From the NCBI GenBank assembly GCA_009377715.1, contig WHTN01000007.1, forward strand, positions 1 to 48,958: a stretch of 48,958 bases of DNA, written 5' to 3'. Shown here one piece after another: positions 41,804 through 48,958 of the stretch. This DNA comes from Dehalococcoidia bacterium (lineage in GTDB: Bacteria > Chloroflexota > Dehalococcoidia > SM23-28-2 > WHTN01). The notes beneath the pieces are model-generated. The model was not told the DNA's origin, did no database searches, and saw only the letters and a list, made by a program, of their open reading frames with translations. The translations under genes and the position numbers were made by a program. How positions within the stretch are numbered: the first letter of the stretch is position 1; every line of letters starts with the position of its first letter.

Positions 41804-43575
41804 GCGGCCTCCCACGTCCCGTCGGTGCGCGCTGTCCCCCAAACCACCGCTCGCGCACCGACCGCTGGCGTTCCATTGATTTCCACATCGTCACTTAGGG
41901 CGAACGGGACTCCTACCACGATCAGTTGGCTAGCGCCAGACTGCTGTACCGGGCCTTGGAGCCTTAATAAGCCGGATGGGAAAGTGACGAGGTCACTTAC
42001 CGATAACTTACCCTCAGAAGAGATGCGGCCCGTTAGCAAAACGTGGCCACCTGCTACCGGCTGGTCCAGGTTTCGGCCTAACGTTACAGGCAGCCCACCC
42101 ACAGCCCAGCCGTCGCGCGTCTGTTCGATTATGCCTTCCAGTTTAATTACGCCTTGTTGGCCTTGCCCCCGAAGCACCACGATCTTCAAAGCTACTAACT
42201 CCTGGCCTTTTCTTTGCGCCTCGATCTGTACGCGTACTCCGATAGCATATGGCTGGGGGTGCGCATCTATAAACGCGCCGCTTATCAGGAATCGCTGCCC
42301 GGAAACAACCCAGTATTCGGCGCCTTTCTCCGTTTCGATATCGTCTATCGTCCCTTCAAAGATCAAACGTCTCTTAGCTTCTTCGACGGGGAATGACCGT
42401 ACGGTATCGATCTGGAACTGACCATTTGTAGATACCGTACCCAGCACTTCCACTAAGTGTCCTCTAGTCAAACGGCCGATTTGTACCGTCCGCTTCTCCA
42501 GATCTGCTTGCCAGCCACCCACTCGCAGCCGGTTATCGACTATGTTTTCGAGCGTCCCATGTAAGCTAAAGCGTAGCGACTCAGCCTGCTGTTCAACGCC
42601 CGAAACTGAGACCTTCAGGGCGCTAAGAACACCATCTTCACTGCGTGCCGCTGTAACCACCGCCTTTTGCCCAAGCCGCGGGCTGGTTAGCCCGAGCTCG
42701 ACCGTACCTTCTGGCACGTCCACCGTAGTGCCACCGATACGCATTTTGTCGTTCGTACAGCATTCTTCCACCGAGCCTTCTATCCGGACAACACCGCCAG
42801 CCACTTCTTCCGGCGATATGCGTGACGGGGCCGAGACCTCCGGCGTCGATGACTTTTCGCTGAGCTTGTGCAGGCCGTTGTAGCTCTCTGCCAAAGCCTC
42901 GGCGTACCGGACTTGCGAAGGGGCGGGGACTCTATTCCAGGCCACGACAAGAAGATCGCTCTGCTCTGAAAGAACGTCTTCGGCCCGCTCTTTGAGGTTC
43001 GCCGGCATGTCCGGCTCATCCAGCTTGCCAACCACATCCTCCGCGCGGCCTTGCAACTCGCCTAATACGTTCCCTTCTACGGACTTATCGTGGGCCATGA
43101 GCCAGCGGACTTCGCCCTGACGGCGTTCCAATTGGTCGAGCATAAGATCGAGTTGCTCGTCGTCATCGCCAAAAGTGAGCAGCAGCCGGGCATCTTCCAA
43201 TCGCAGCTTCATCGGGTATAGGGGACTGTCGGGTTGGCTCTGCGTGGCGGCATACGACGTAAAGCCGGTGCCAACAAGCAGAAGGAGGGCCAGCGAGGCA
43301 GCGGCTGCCAAAGGCTTTAATAAGAGGCCCCGACGGGACTGATGCCGGGCTTGCTTTAATTGGGCGGCGCGCGCCATGAACTGCTGCCGGCCGGCAAACT
43401 GACCGGCGGGATCCGGCAATGGCGGCCGGACTGACCTAACGGATGTAGCCGTTTCTAGAAGCGGTCGCAAGCGCGCAGCGTATTTCGGGTAGCGCGCCAA
43501 ACACTCGTCGAGCGGTGCTCCGCGGGCAATCACTTCCAGACACTCGTCGAGAACGGCCTCGAAATCTCTAGCCAT
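41767..43575 (-). CDS. DUF5667/DUF5666-type membrane anti-sigma protein
   Basis: A protein of about 602 residues starts at ATG 43575, overlapping the sigma gene stop by eight bases. The N-terminus (MARDFEAVLDECLEVIARGA, LDECLARYPKYAARLRPLLE) is a short helical sigma-binding-like segment. A membrane helix (LLKPLAAAASLALLLLVGTG, about residue 95) is followed by a helical DUF5667 domain (ATQSQPDSPLYPMKLRLEDA, LLTFGDDDEQLDLMLDQLER). The rest is a series of at least four small beta barrels of the DUF5666 type (GVVRIEGSVEECCTNDKMRI; LHGTLENIVDNRLRVGG; FEGTIDDIETEKGAEYWVVS; LEGIIEQTRDGWAVGGLPVT). The layout predicts an extracytoplasmic sensor that holds the neighbouring sigma factor. Confidence 0.85.
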   Translation of the reverse strand: MARDFEAVLDECLEVIARGAPLDECLARYPKYAARLRPLLETATSVRSVRPPLPDPAGQFAGRQQFMARAAQLKQARHQSRRGLLLKPLAAAASLALLLLVGTGFTSYAATQSQPDSPLYPMKLRLEDARLLLTFGDDDEQLDLMLDQLERRQGEVRWLMAHDKSVEGNVLGELQGRAEDVVGKLDEPDMPANLKERAEDVLSEQSDLLVVAWNRVPAPSQVRYAEALAESYNGLHKLSEKSSTPEVSAPSRISPEEVAGGVVRIEGSVEECCTNDKMRIGGTTVDVPEGTVELGLTSPRLGQKAVVTAARSEDGVLSALKVSVSGVEQQAESLRFSLHGTLENIVDNRLRVGGWQADLEKRTVQIGRLTRGHLVEVLGTVSTNGQFQIDTVRSFPVEEAKRRLIFEGTIDDIETEKGAEYWVVSGQRFLISGAFIDAHPQPYAIGVRVQIEAQRKGQELVALKIVVLRGQGQQGVIKLEGIIEQTRDGWAVGGLPVTLGRNLDQPVAGGHVLLTGRISSEGKLSVSDLVTFPSGLLRLQGPVQQSGASQLIVVGVPFALSDDVEINGTPAVGARAVVWGTARTDGTWEAAYVDVLDVNVSR

Positions 43576-44242
43576 CGCGTGCGTCTTCCTGCGCGAGTAT
43601 CTTGCGCAAAGCCACAAGCCCCCGGTGCTGAAGCGACTTGATCGCCGCTTCGCTGCGTCCAAGCGTCTTTGCAATGGCGGCGTTGTCGAGGCCTTGCATG
43701 AACTTAAGCGTGATGACCTCGCGCTGGTCGTCGCGCAGCTCCTTCAGAGCAACGCGCAGCCGCTCAGACTCCAGAAGAAGGTCGGCCATATCCTCGGGCG
43801 TTTCGCTACGGTCAGCGATCGTATCGATGAGTCCGACTTCGGGGCGACGTCGCTTACGACGATGGATATCGATAATGCGGTTCCGCGCTATGCGAAAGAC
43901 CCAGGCCTGAAAGGGGACGCCACGTGAGTGATAGTTTCGGATCGATTCCAAAACTTGGAGCAGGACGGCGGAGGCTAGGTCCTCGGCAGCATGGGTGTTG
44001 CCAAGTTGCATGTAGGCATAGGCGTATATTTTGGGATAGTAGGTCTCGTAGATTTCCGACAGCGCCGTAGGATCGTACTCCTGCGCGCGCAGGATAAGCC
44101 CCTCTTCTCCGCGAACGTGGGAATCAGTATCCACGCCAGAGCGGGCTGACCGTCTCGCCCTATCCGTGCTGCCTACTTCACCCAATGCAAACGCATCCGC
44201 GTTCACCCCATTCACGCTTTTCCCAACGCTGGGGCGAAACAA
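43568..44242 (-). CDS. ECF-type sigma factor paired with the anti-sigma gene
   Basis: This 224-residue sigma factor starts at TTG; the first 50 residues are polar and not part of the core, so translation may begin further in. Region 2 is ALSEIYETYYPKIYAYAYMQ, EDLASAVLLQVLESIRNYHS and FQAWVFRIARNRIIDIHRRK. Region 4 is LRDDQREVITLKFMQGLDNA then AIAKTLGRSEAAIKSLQHRG. It overlaps the anti-sigma ATG in GATGGCTAG, the same coupling seen at the other sigma gene. It probably responds to an envelope signal relayed by the partner. Confidence 0.92.
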   Translation of the reverse strand: MFRPSVGKSVNGVNADAFALGEVGSTDRARRSARSGVDTDSHVRGEEGLILRAQEYDPTALSEIYETYYPKIYAYAYMQLGNTHAAEDLASAVLLQVLESIRNYHSRGVPFQAWVFRIARNRIIDIHRRKRRRPEVGLIDTIADRSETPEDMADLLLESERLRVALKELRDDQREVITLKFMQGLDNAAIAKTLGRSEAAIKSLQHRGLVALRKILAQEDARDG

Positions 44243-44281
44243 AAGATTCGCGAACTTCAGCTACAGCCGATTCGTGTCGCC

Positions 44282-44485
44282 CTACTCTTCATCTTCCGGT
44301 ATGCCGAACAGACGCTGCCGGGCGGAATCGTAGCGCTCCTTGGCCCGCGCTTCGCGATTGAGCAAGCCTTTAAGCTGAGGAGGGTCGAGCCTTTCTCCCT
44401 GCAGCAGCACTCTATGTAGATCGAGGACCTGCTTCTGCCAGGCTTCGTAGGCTTCCTGGTATTCTTTTCTAGTGTCCTGAGCCAT
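44282..44485 (-). CDS. Small charged helical protein
   Basis: This 67-residue helical protein begins MAQDTRKEYQEAYEAWQKQV and ends RQRLFGIPEDEE. It lies 13 bases after the DUF1059-like gene and shortly before the sigma factor on the same strand. No motif or family is recognised. Confidence 0.6.
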   Translation of the reverse strand: MAQDTRKEYQEAYEAWQKQVLDLHRVLLQGERLDPPQLKGLLNREARAKERYDSARQRLFGIPEDEE

Positions 44486-44498
44486 CGAGTTTCGCTAC

Positions 44499-44699
44499 CT
44501 AAGTTTTGACTGTACGGACGCGCGATCGCATTTTGACCCAAAGCTCTGGGGGGAACGATATCATGCCGTGCATCGTCTCCGCATGCTCGGCGCATGCCGC
44601 TATTATCTCCTCTACGGATTCGCCCTCAGCTACGAAATCGCAGTCCACGCCTGCGTCGCGACAGGTCAACTGCACACGCTCTTTTCGCTCCTCGGCCAT
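44499..44699 (-). CDS. Small DUF1059-like protein
   Basis: This 66-residue protein has the pattern of DUF1059: LTCRDAGVDCDFVAEGESVE, EIIAACAEHAETMHGMISFP. Paired cysteines (CRDAGVDCDF) and an alpha-beta-alpha outline are typical. ATG at 44699 follows TTTTGGAGGCAGCAG. Function of the family is unknown. A good promoter lies just upstream. Confidence 0.75.
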   Translation of the reverse strand: MAEERKERVQLTCRDAGVDCDFVAEGESVEEIIAACAEHAETMHGMISFPPELWVKMRSRVRTVKT

Positions 44700-44729
44700 C
44701 TGCTGCCTCCAAAACGTTATGTCCCTTTA

Positions 44730-44758
44730 AGGATACAGATGTTACGTTGATTAGCCAA
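44730..44758 (-). promoter_or_regulatory. Promoter of the DUF1059-like gene
   Basis: On the minus strand -35 TTGGCT (44758-44753) and -10 TATCCT (44735-44730) are separated by 17 bases. The start codon is 30 bases past the -10, leaving room for the visible ribosome site. Confidence 0.6.
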
Positions 44759-44908
44759 CAGAACCAGCGAAGTAGGTGGGGTTTGTCAGAGGGACCAGTT
44801 GGAAACGGAAGAGGCAGAGCGCTGAACGAACGCCCCCGCCTGGCCGCCCTAGGAAGTACATGGATTTCCACAAGAAGCGATAATCTGGCGCTTTCTCGAG
44901 GAGGAAGC

Positions 44909-46474
44909 CTAGACCGGCGTCTCGGGTTGAGCCCCGGCTTTCGCCGGGTCTTCGGCGTTCCGCGTCCGCATCGGCATTTCCCTGAGAAACCAGGCCAGGG
45001 CAAAGGCGACGAGTCCGAAGGGGATGGCGATAAGGAACACTGGTTCGAGCGAGTGCGAAAAAGCCTCAACGACCCCCTGTAGGACGTCAGGCGGCAATAG
45101 CCGCAACTGCTCAGGGCTCGAGGTCAATTCGCCGGCGCTCACGCCGCTGAGACTTCCGGCAGGCACGAAACGCGGCAGGTTGTAGTCGAGCCGGTTCGCC
45201 AGCACAGAGCCGAAGACGGCAACGCCGAAAGCACCGCCCATTGAGCGGAAGAAGTTTACCCCCGCTGTAGCGGTGCCCATATCGCGGTAATCCACCGCAT
45301 TCTGCACGGCCAGGATTATTACCTGCATGACTAGCCCTAAGCCAACACCGAGAATGAGCATAAACAGAGACAACCAGATGAAGCTGGTGCCGGGTCCCAC
45401 GGTGGAAAGCAGGGCGAACCCTAAGGTCACGAGGCTCGTGCCCACGATAGGAAAGATGCGGTACTTCCCTGTTTGGCTGATGATCCGGCCGGAGATGATG
45501 GACATCGTAACCACCCCAACCATCAGAGGCAGCATCCGCAAGCCAGACTCCGTCGCAGAAACTCCCTTGACGACCTGGAAGAACAGTGGCAGGAACGAGA
45601 TCGCGCCGAACATGGCGAAGCCAAGGGCGAAGCCGATGCTGCTTGAGACGCTGAAGACGCGATCTTTGAACAGTCGCAGCGGCAGTATCGGCTCCGGAGC
45701 CCTGAGTTCCTGGATGACAAAGAAGGCCGTGAGAAGTGCACCACCGGCCAATAGCCCGATGATCGTCGCCGAGTCCCAGGCGTACTCGTTCCCGCCCCAG
45801 GTGGTCCCGAGCAGGATGCAGCTAACGCCGGCCACCATTAGCACGGCTCCCAGGTAGTCGATGCGGTGCTCGCGCCGCTCTACGGGCAAGCGCAGTACAC
45901 GCGAGGCTACGGCCAGTGCGAGCATTCCCAGTGGAAGGTTGATATAGAACACCCACCGCCAGCTAAGGTAATCGGTGAACAGGCCGCCCAGCAGAGGTCC
46001 AATGACGCTGGAGAGGGCAAAGACGACGCCCATAAAGCCAACGTAGCGACCGCGCTCACGGGGCGAAAGGATATCGCCGATGATCGCCTGGGATAGGGCC
46101 ATAAGGCCGCCGGCGCCCAGTCCCTGCACGCCACGAAAGATGATCAGCTGAATCAGGCTCTGGGCAGCGCCGGAGGCCGCGGAACCAATCAAGAAAGTCA
46201 GGATCGCGAATTGAAAGAGTCGCTTGCGTCCGTAGAGGTCGCTTAGCTTGCCGTAGAGAGGCACGGAAGCGGTGGCGGTCAGCAAATAAGCGGTGATCAC
46301 CCAGGAAATGTGCTCGAGGCCGCCGAGATCACCGACTATCGTAGGCAACGCTGTGCCAAGAATCGTCTGATCGAGCGCGGCAAGCAGCATGCTGAGCATG
46401 AGCGCGCTGAAGATGATGAGGATCTGTCGGTGGCTCAGTTCTGGCGGAACGTAGGTGCTATCCGTGGCGGCCAT
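44909..46474 (-). CDS. MFS multidrug exporter, DHA2 (EmrB/QacA) family
   Basis: This protein of about 521 residues has 14 predicted membrane helices. Motif A is LYGKLSDLYGRKRLFQFAIL and motif B is FRGVQGLGAGGLMALSQAII. LDQTILGTALPTIVGDLGG in the first helix is the DHA2 (14-helix) signature, and motif C falls in the fifth helix (GVVFALSSVIGPLLGGLFTD). It exports drugs or toxic compounds using the proton gradient. The frame is open to 46534, but GAGGAGACT points to the ATG at 46474 (MAATDSTYVPPELSHRQILI). A TetR gene lies in the opposite direction, with an operator between them. Confidence 0.92.
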   Translation of the reverse strand: MAATDSTYVPPELSHRQILIIFSALMLSMLLAALDQTILGTALPTIVGDLGGLEHISWVITAYLLTATASVPLYGKLSDLYGRKRLFQFAILTFLIGSAASGAAQSLIQLIIFRGVQGLGAGGLMALSQAIIGDILSPRERGRYVGFMGVVFALSSVIGPLLGGLFTDYLSWRWVFYINLPLGMLALAVASRVLRLPVERREHRIDYLGAVLMVAGVSCILLGTTWGGNEYAWDSATIIGLLAGGALLTAFFVIQELRAPEPILPLRLFKDRVFSVSSSIGFALGFAMFGAISFLPLFFQVVKGVSATESGLRMLPLMVGVVTMSIISGRIISQTGKYRIFPIVGTSLVTLGFALLSTVGPGTSFIWLSLFMLILGVGLGLVMQVIILAVQNAVDYRDMGTATAGVNFFRSMGGAFGVAVFGSVLANRLDYNLPRFVPAGSLSGVSAGELTSSPEQLRLLPPDVLQGVVEAFSHSLEPVFLIAIPFGLVAFALAWFLREMPMRTRNAEDPAKAGAQPETPV

Positions 46475-46722
46475 ATAGTCTCCTCGCAATCCAAGCCAAA
46501 CTGCCGTATCCGGCTCATCCTGAAGCCTCCTCAAGAACTAGCTCAGCCGCCGCGTCCCATCCTCGCCTTGAGGTCATTAACTAGGCTGTAGACGACAGGA
46601 TCACGATCAACGTAAGCAATGTAGAACTGAATAGGCCGACGATGACAGTCCTAACGAGATCGCTCGCTCTCAAGCGCCTTCGGTCAGCCCTTCGTTTCTC
46701 TATCTGAAGTCTGCTTCAGGAT

Positions 46723-46740
46723 GAACATGAATTCATGTTC
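46723..46740. promoter_or_regulatory. Perfect 18-bp palindrome, probable TetR operator
   Basis: GAACATGAATTCATGTTC is perfectly symmetric. It ends one base before the -35 of the tetR promoter, so a bound dimer would block RNA polymerase. Position and symmetry fit autoregulation by the adjacent TetR protein and control of the divergent exporter. Confidence 0.8.
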
Positions 46741-46769
46741 TTGTCAAGCTCACCGTCATACGCTATGCT
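46741..46769 (+). promoter_or_regulatory. tetR promoter (probably leaderless mRNA)
   Basis: TTGTCA (46741-46746), a 17-base spacer and TATGCT (46764-46769) form a good sigma-70-type promoter. Transcription should begin near 46776, three bases before the ATG at 46779, with no room for a ribosome site. Confidence 0.75.
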
Positions 46770-46778
46770 ATGCGCCAC

Positions 46779-47366
46779 ATGAACAGAGTTCAGCCACGTG
46801 AAGACGCCAAGCTAAACCGTCGGCGAATCGTAGACGCCGCGAGAGAAGTGTTCCGGGAGCGGGGCGTTGCCGCGGAGATGCGCGAGATCGCCGAGCGCTC
46901 CGGCCTTGCAGTAGGAACTATCTATAGGAACTATCCCAGCAAGGACGACCTGATCATTGCCCTCTTGGATGACGCTTTAGCGGATCTAACCGTCACTTCA
47001 GACGCAGGCAGCGAAATGGACGAGCTTCAATTACTTCTATCGAGGGCCATCGAATTGGCTGCACGGTATGGTTGGCTCATCGAGGCGTACCTCGGCCACC
47101 AGGTATCTGATCGCTGTCGCGAAGCAATGAAGCGTAAGTCTCTCGAGTTCGACCTTGCCAAGAAGTACCGAGTGCTGCTTAATCGAGGCATCGATACAGG
47201 GCAATTCCGCACGGGCATCGACGTTGAGCGGACAACGACTCTGCTGCTGGGCGTCAGCAGTCCTTGGGTATGCCAGCCACTCCTCGAGAAGGAGACGCCG
47301 GAAGAGATCGCGTCCAACGTTATACATGTCTTGCTCGCAGGCATCGACGGCAAAGTTCGCGGCTGA
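46779..47366 (+). CDS. TetR/AcrR-family transcriptional repressor
   Basis: This 195-residue regulator has an N-terminal helix-turn-helix domain (RRRIVDAAREVFRERGVAAE, MREIAERSGLAVGTIYRNYP, SKDDLIIALLDDALADL), the most conserved part of the family. The C-terminal two-thirds form the divergent ligand-binding helical domain (LLSRAIELAARYGWLIEAYL onward). The reading frame includes an ATG at 46770 inside the -10 region; the ATG at 46779 fits the promoter position. It is divergent from the MFS exporter and presumably represses it until a drug binds. Confidence 0.92.
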   Translation: MNRVQPREDAKLNRRRIVDAAREVFRERGVAAEMREIAERSGLAVGTIYRNYPSKDDLIIALLDDALADLTVTSDAGSEMDELQLLLSRAIELAARYGWLIEAYLGHQVSDRCREAMKRKSLEFDLAKKYRVLLNRGIDTGQFRTGIDVERTTTLLLGVSSPWVCQPLLEKETPEEIASNVIHVLLAGIDGKVRG

Positions 47367-47440
47367 CCAGTTAGTCGGGGCTGGTCAAAAGCACTTTAAT
47401 CCGAACGCCTCGGCAGCAAATCCCGGACAGCGTCACACAT

Positions 47441-47470
47441 TTGGCTCGCGAGCGAAGACGACGCTATAAT
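47441..47470 (+). promoter_or_regulatory. Promoter of the hydantoinase A-like gene
   Basis: TTGGCT (47441-47446), an 18-base spacer and a perfect TATAAT (47465-47470) precede the gene. The predicted start, near 47477, is only four bases before the ATG at 47481, which indicates another leaderless transcript. The alternative ATG at 47469 overlaps the -10 box and would be upstream of the RNA start. Confidence 0.7.
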
Positions 47471-47480
47471 GCGCGTAACT

Positions 47481-48958
47481 ATGGCCTCTACTAACGCGAC
47501 CTCGATCCTGGGCGTTGACGTTGGCGGCACCTTCACCGATTTTCTTCTCTGGGAGGACGGCCGTCTCCGAGTCTATAAGGTGCCCTCCGTGCCACAAGAC
47601 CCCGCCCAAGGGGTATTAAAGGGCCTCGAAGAGATGGGAGCGTCGCCGCAGGAAGTAGTACACGGCTCGACTATCGCTACCAACGCCTTGCTGGAGCGAC
47701 GTGGAGCCGTCACCGGCCTCATCACGACGAAAGGCTTTCGCGATGTCCTCGCCATCGGCCGGCAGACCCGCCCAAAACTGTACGACCTCTCGCCCCAGCG
47801 ACCGCCACCGCTCGTGCCCGACGAACTACGCCTCGAAGTAGCCGAACGCCTCGACCATATCGGCGCCGTTAAAACGGCGCTCGATACGTCTGCGGCAGAA
47901 GCTGCTATCGAGCAGCTTGTCAAGTCCGGGGTGGAATCGCTGGCGGTCTGTTTCCTCTTTTCGTTCATAAATCCGCAGCACGAGAGCGCGGTCGCGGAAG
48001 CGGCGCGCGGGCGAGGCCTCTTCGTATCGGCGTCACACGAGGTCCTGCCGGAATACCGAGAGTACGAACGCACCAGCACGACGGTCGTCAACGCTTACGT
48101 CTCGCCGGTCATGAGCCGCTACCTCACGCGCTTGGATGAGGCGCTGCAGGAGCGAAACATCCTACGGTTGCGCGTCATGCAATCTAACGGCGGCAGCATG
48201 AGCGCCCAAACGGCCGGTTCCATGGCCGTGAGGACGGTGCTCTCCGGGCCGGCGGGAGGCGTCGCGGGCGCTTTTGCTCTGGCGCAGCAGGCCGGCTACG
48301 ACCAGATCATCACATTCGACATGGGCGGCACCTCCACCGACGTCTCGCTCTGCCCAGGTCGCATCCTCGAACGGACGGATACCGACATCGGCGGCCTACC
48401 GGTCCGCACCCCGGCAGTCGACGTGCACACCATCGGCGCCGGTGGCGGCTCTATCGCCCGCATGGATGAAGGCGGCGCGTTAATGGTCGGCCCCGAGAGC
48501 GTCGGCGCCGACCCCGGCCCCGCCTGCTACGGCAATGCACTGATCCCGGCCGTCACCGACGCCCAGGTTCCGCTAGGCCGCATAGCGCCCGAGCACTTCC
48601 TGGGCGGCCGGATGACACTGCACAGCGAACGCTCCAAGGAGGCTCTGGCATCGCTGACTTCGAATTTCGGCGGCGACGTTATCCGCGCTGCGGCGAGTAT
48701 CGTTCGCGTGGCGAACGCGAACATGGAGCGCGCCGTACGCGTCATCTCCGTGGAACGCGGCTACGACCCCCGGCTCTTCACGCTCGTAGCCTTCGGCGGG
48801 GCCGGGCCGCTTCACGCCTGCGACCTTGCGACGTCGCTCGGCATCCCGCGCGTGCTCGTGCCGCCCTTCCCGGGCGTTCTGTCGGCGTTCGGCATGGTCG
48901 CCGCAGCGCCGACGCGCGACTTCTCGCAAGCGATCATGAGCAACGTGCCGGCCCAGCC
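47481..48958 (+). CDS. hyuA: Hydantoinase A / 5-oxoprolinase family protein (partial)
   Basis: The frame is open from ATG 47481 to the window edge, about 492 residues; the C-terminal part is missing. The N-terminus has [20 protein letters not shown], the first ATP-binding signature of the actin-like ATPase fold, then [20 protein letters not shown] and [20 protein letters not shown]. The second motif is [16 protein letters not shown], followed by the family's [20 protein letters not shown] and [35 protein letters not shown] is also typical. The enzyme would open hydantoins, 5-oxoproline or related rings, or carboxylate acetone or acetophenone, using ATP. A hyuB partner usually follows but lies outside the window. 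The symbol indicates family only. Confidence 0.92.
   Translation, partial: MASTNATSILGVDVGGTFTDFLLWEDGRLRVYKVPSVPQDPAQGVLKGLEEMGASPQEVVHGSTIATNALLERRGAVTGLITTKGFRDVLAIGRQTRPKLYDLSPQRPPPLVPDELRLEVAERLDHIGAVKTALDTSAAEAAIEQLVKSGVESLAVCFLFSFINPQHESAVAEAARGRGLFVSASHEVLPEYREYERTSTTVVNAYVSPVMSRYLTRLDEALQERNILRLRVMQSNGGSMSAQTAGSMAVRTVLSGPAGGVAGAFALAQQAGYDQIITFDMGGTSTDVSLCPGRILERTDTDIGGLPVRTPAVDVHTIGAGGGSIARMDEGGALMVGPESVGADPGPACYGNALIPAVTDAQVPLGRIAPEHFLGGRMTLHSERSKEALASLTSNFGGDVIRAAASIVRVANANMERAVRVISVERGYDPRLFTLVAFGGAGPLHACDLATSLGIPRVLVPPFPGVLSAFGMVAAAPTRDFSQAIMSNVPAQ

Larger units (their letters stand above)
46475..46778. other. Control region between the exporter and TetR genes
   Basis: This 304-base divergent region holds the exporter promoter (not confidently seen) and the tetR promoter. 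It also has a CTGAAG/CTTCAG inverted repeat (46704-46719) and a perfect 18-bp palindrome (46723-46740). No gene is visible. Confidence 0.6.

Noticed and set aside
44257-44595. 112-residue minus-strand frame overlapping two small genes
   Set aside because: The smaller frames at 44282-44485 and 44499-44699 have better starts and protein character; the longer one crosses their boundary out of frame.

Overview
The window looks like a chromosomal segment of a member of the Chloroflexota, possibly class Dehalococcoidia. This is an inference from gene content and order, not from a marker-gene tree. The clues are an hrcA-grpE-dnaK-dnaJ-prmA heat-shock cluster under a perfect CIRCE element, a bacterial deoxyhypusine-synthase-like protein, an ECF sigma factor coupled to a large DUF5667/DUF5666-type membrane anti-sigma protein, MoxR/DUF58/Bat gene sets, many TTG and GTG starts, and many short palindromic repeats between genes. 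No rRNA, tRNA or CRISPR array was recognised.

Layout. 1-1313: two secreted or lipid-anchored proteins of unknown function, then a repeat-filled gap. 1763-3932: a minus-strand run of deoxyhypusine-synthase-like enzyme, a GNAT acetyltransferase with a frameshift, and an aquaporin. 4019-4104: a perfect 35-bp inverted repeat. 4192-5837: two unrelated undecaprenyl-pyrophosphate-phosphatase-type membrane proteins (UppP and PAP2), divergently placed. 5878-12927: a decaying phage virion-structure module (scaffold-like, major capsid, fibre, connector-like and tail genes) carrying at least seven inactivating lesions and no visible terminase, portal, integrase or lysis gene. 13000-18427: thiI, a NUDIX-like gene, ruvB, a SipW-type signal peptidase and a formamidopyrimidine-DNA-glycosylase gene. 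18535-29190: two complete MoxR-DUF58 operons facing each other. The plus-strand one continues into Bat-type proteins; the minus-strand one into a TgpA-like transglutaminase that lacks its catalytic cysteine and then an O6-methylguanine-DNA methyltransferase. 29500-29967: a run of hairpins before a broken zinc-ribbon gene. 30100-36277: prmA, dnaJ, dnaK, a PaREP1/HEPN-like gene, grpE and hrcA on the minus strand. 36421-40318: an ECF sigma gene with a tiny membrane protein, a frameshifted S49 peptidase, an unknown gene, threonine aldolase and a lipoprotein. 40505-44699: a thermonuclease, an atypical response regulator, a sigma/anti-sigma pair and two small genes. 44909-47366: an MFS drug exporter and a divergent TetR regulator with a perfect 18-bp palindrome beside its promoter. 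47469-end: the first part of a hydantoinase A/5-oxoprolinase gene that runs off the window.

How the genes fit together. The heat-shock genes form one CIRCE/HrcA-controlled unit, with a probable terminator or attenuator between dnaK and dnaJ. The twin MoxR operons probably assemble or regulate envelope vWA complexes. The MFS/TetR pair is a classic self-regulated efflux locus. The synthase-GNAT-aquaporin run could belong to polyamine metabolism. The most distinctive features are the eroding phage module, the inactivated transglutaminase in the second MoxR operon, the PaREP1/HEPN-like gene inside the heat-shock operon, and several dispersed palindromic repeat families. Frameshifts cluster in the phage module (seven lesions in 7 kb) but also occur in three other genes. 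Decay and residual assembly error therefore both remain possible for some of them.
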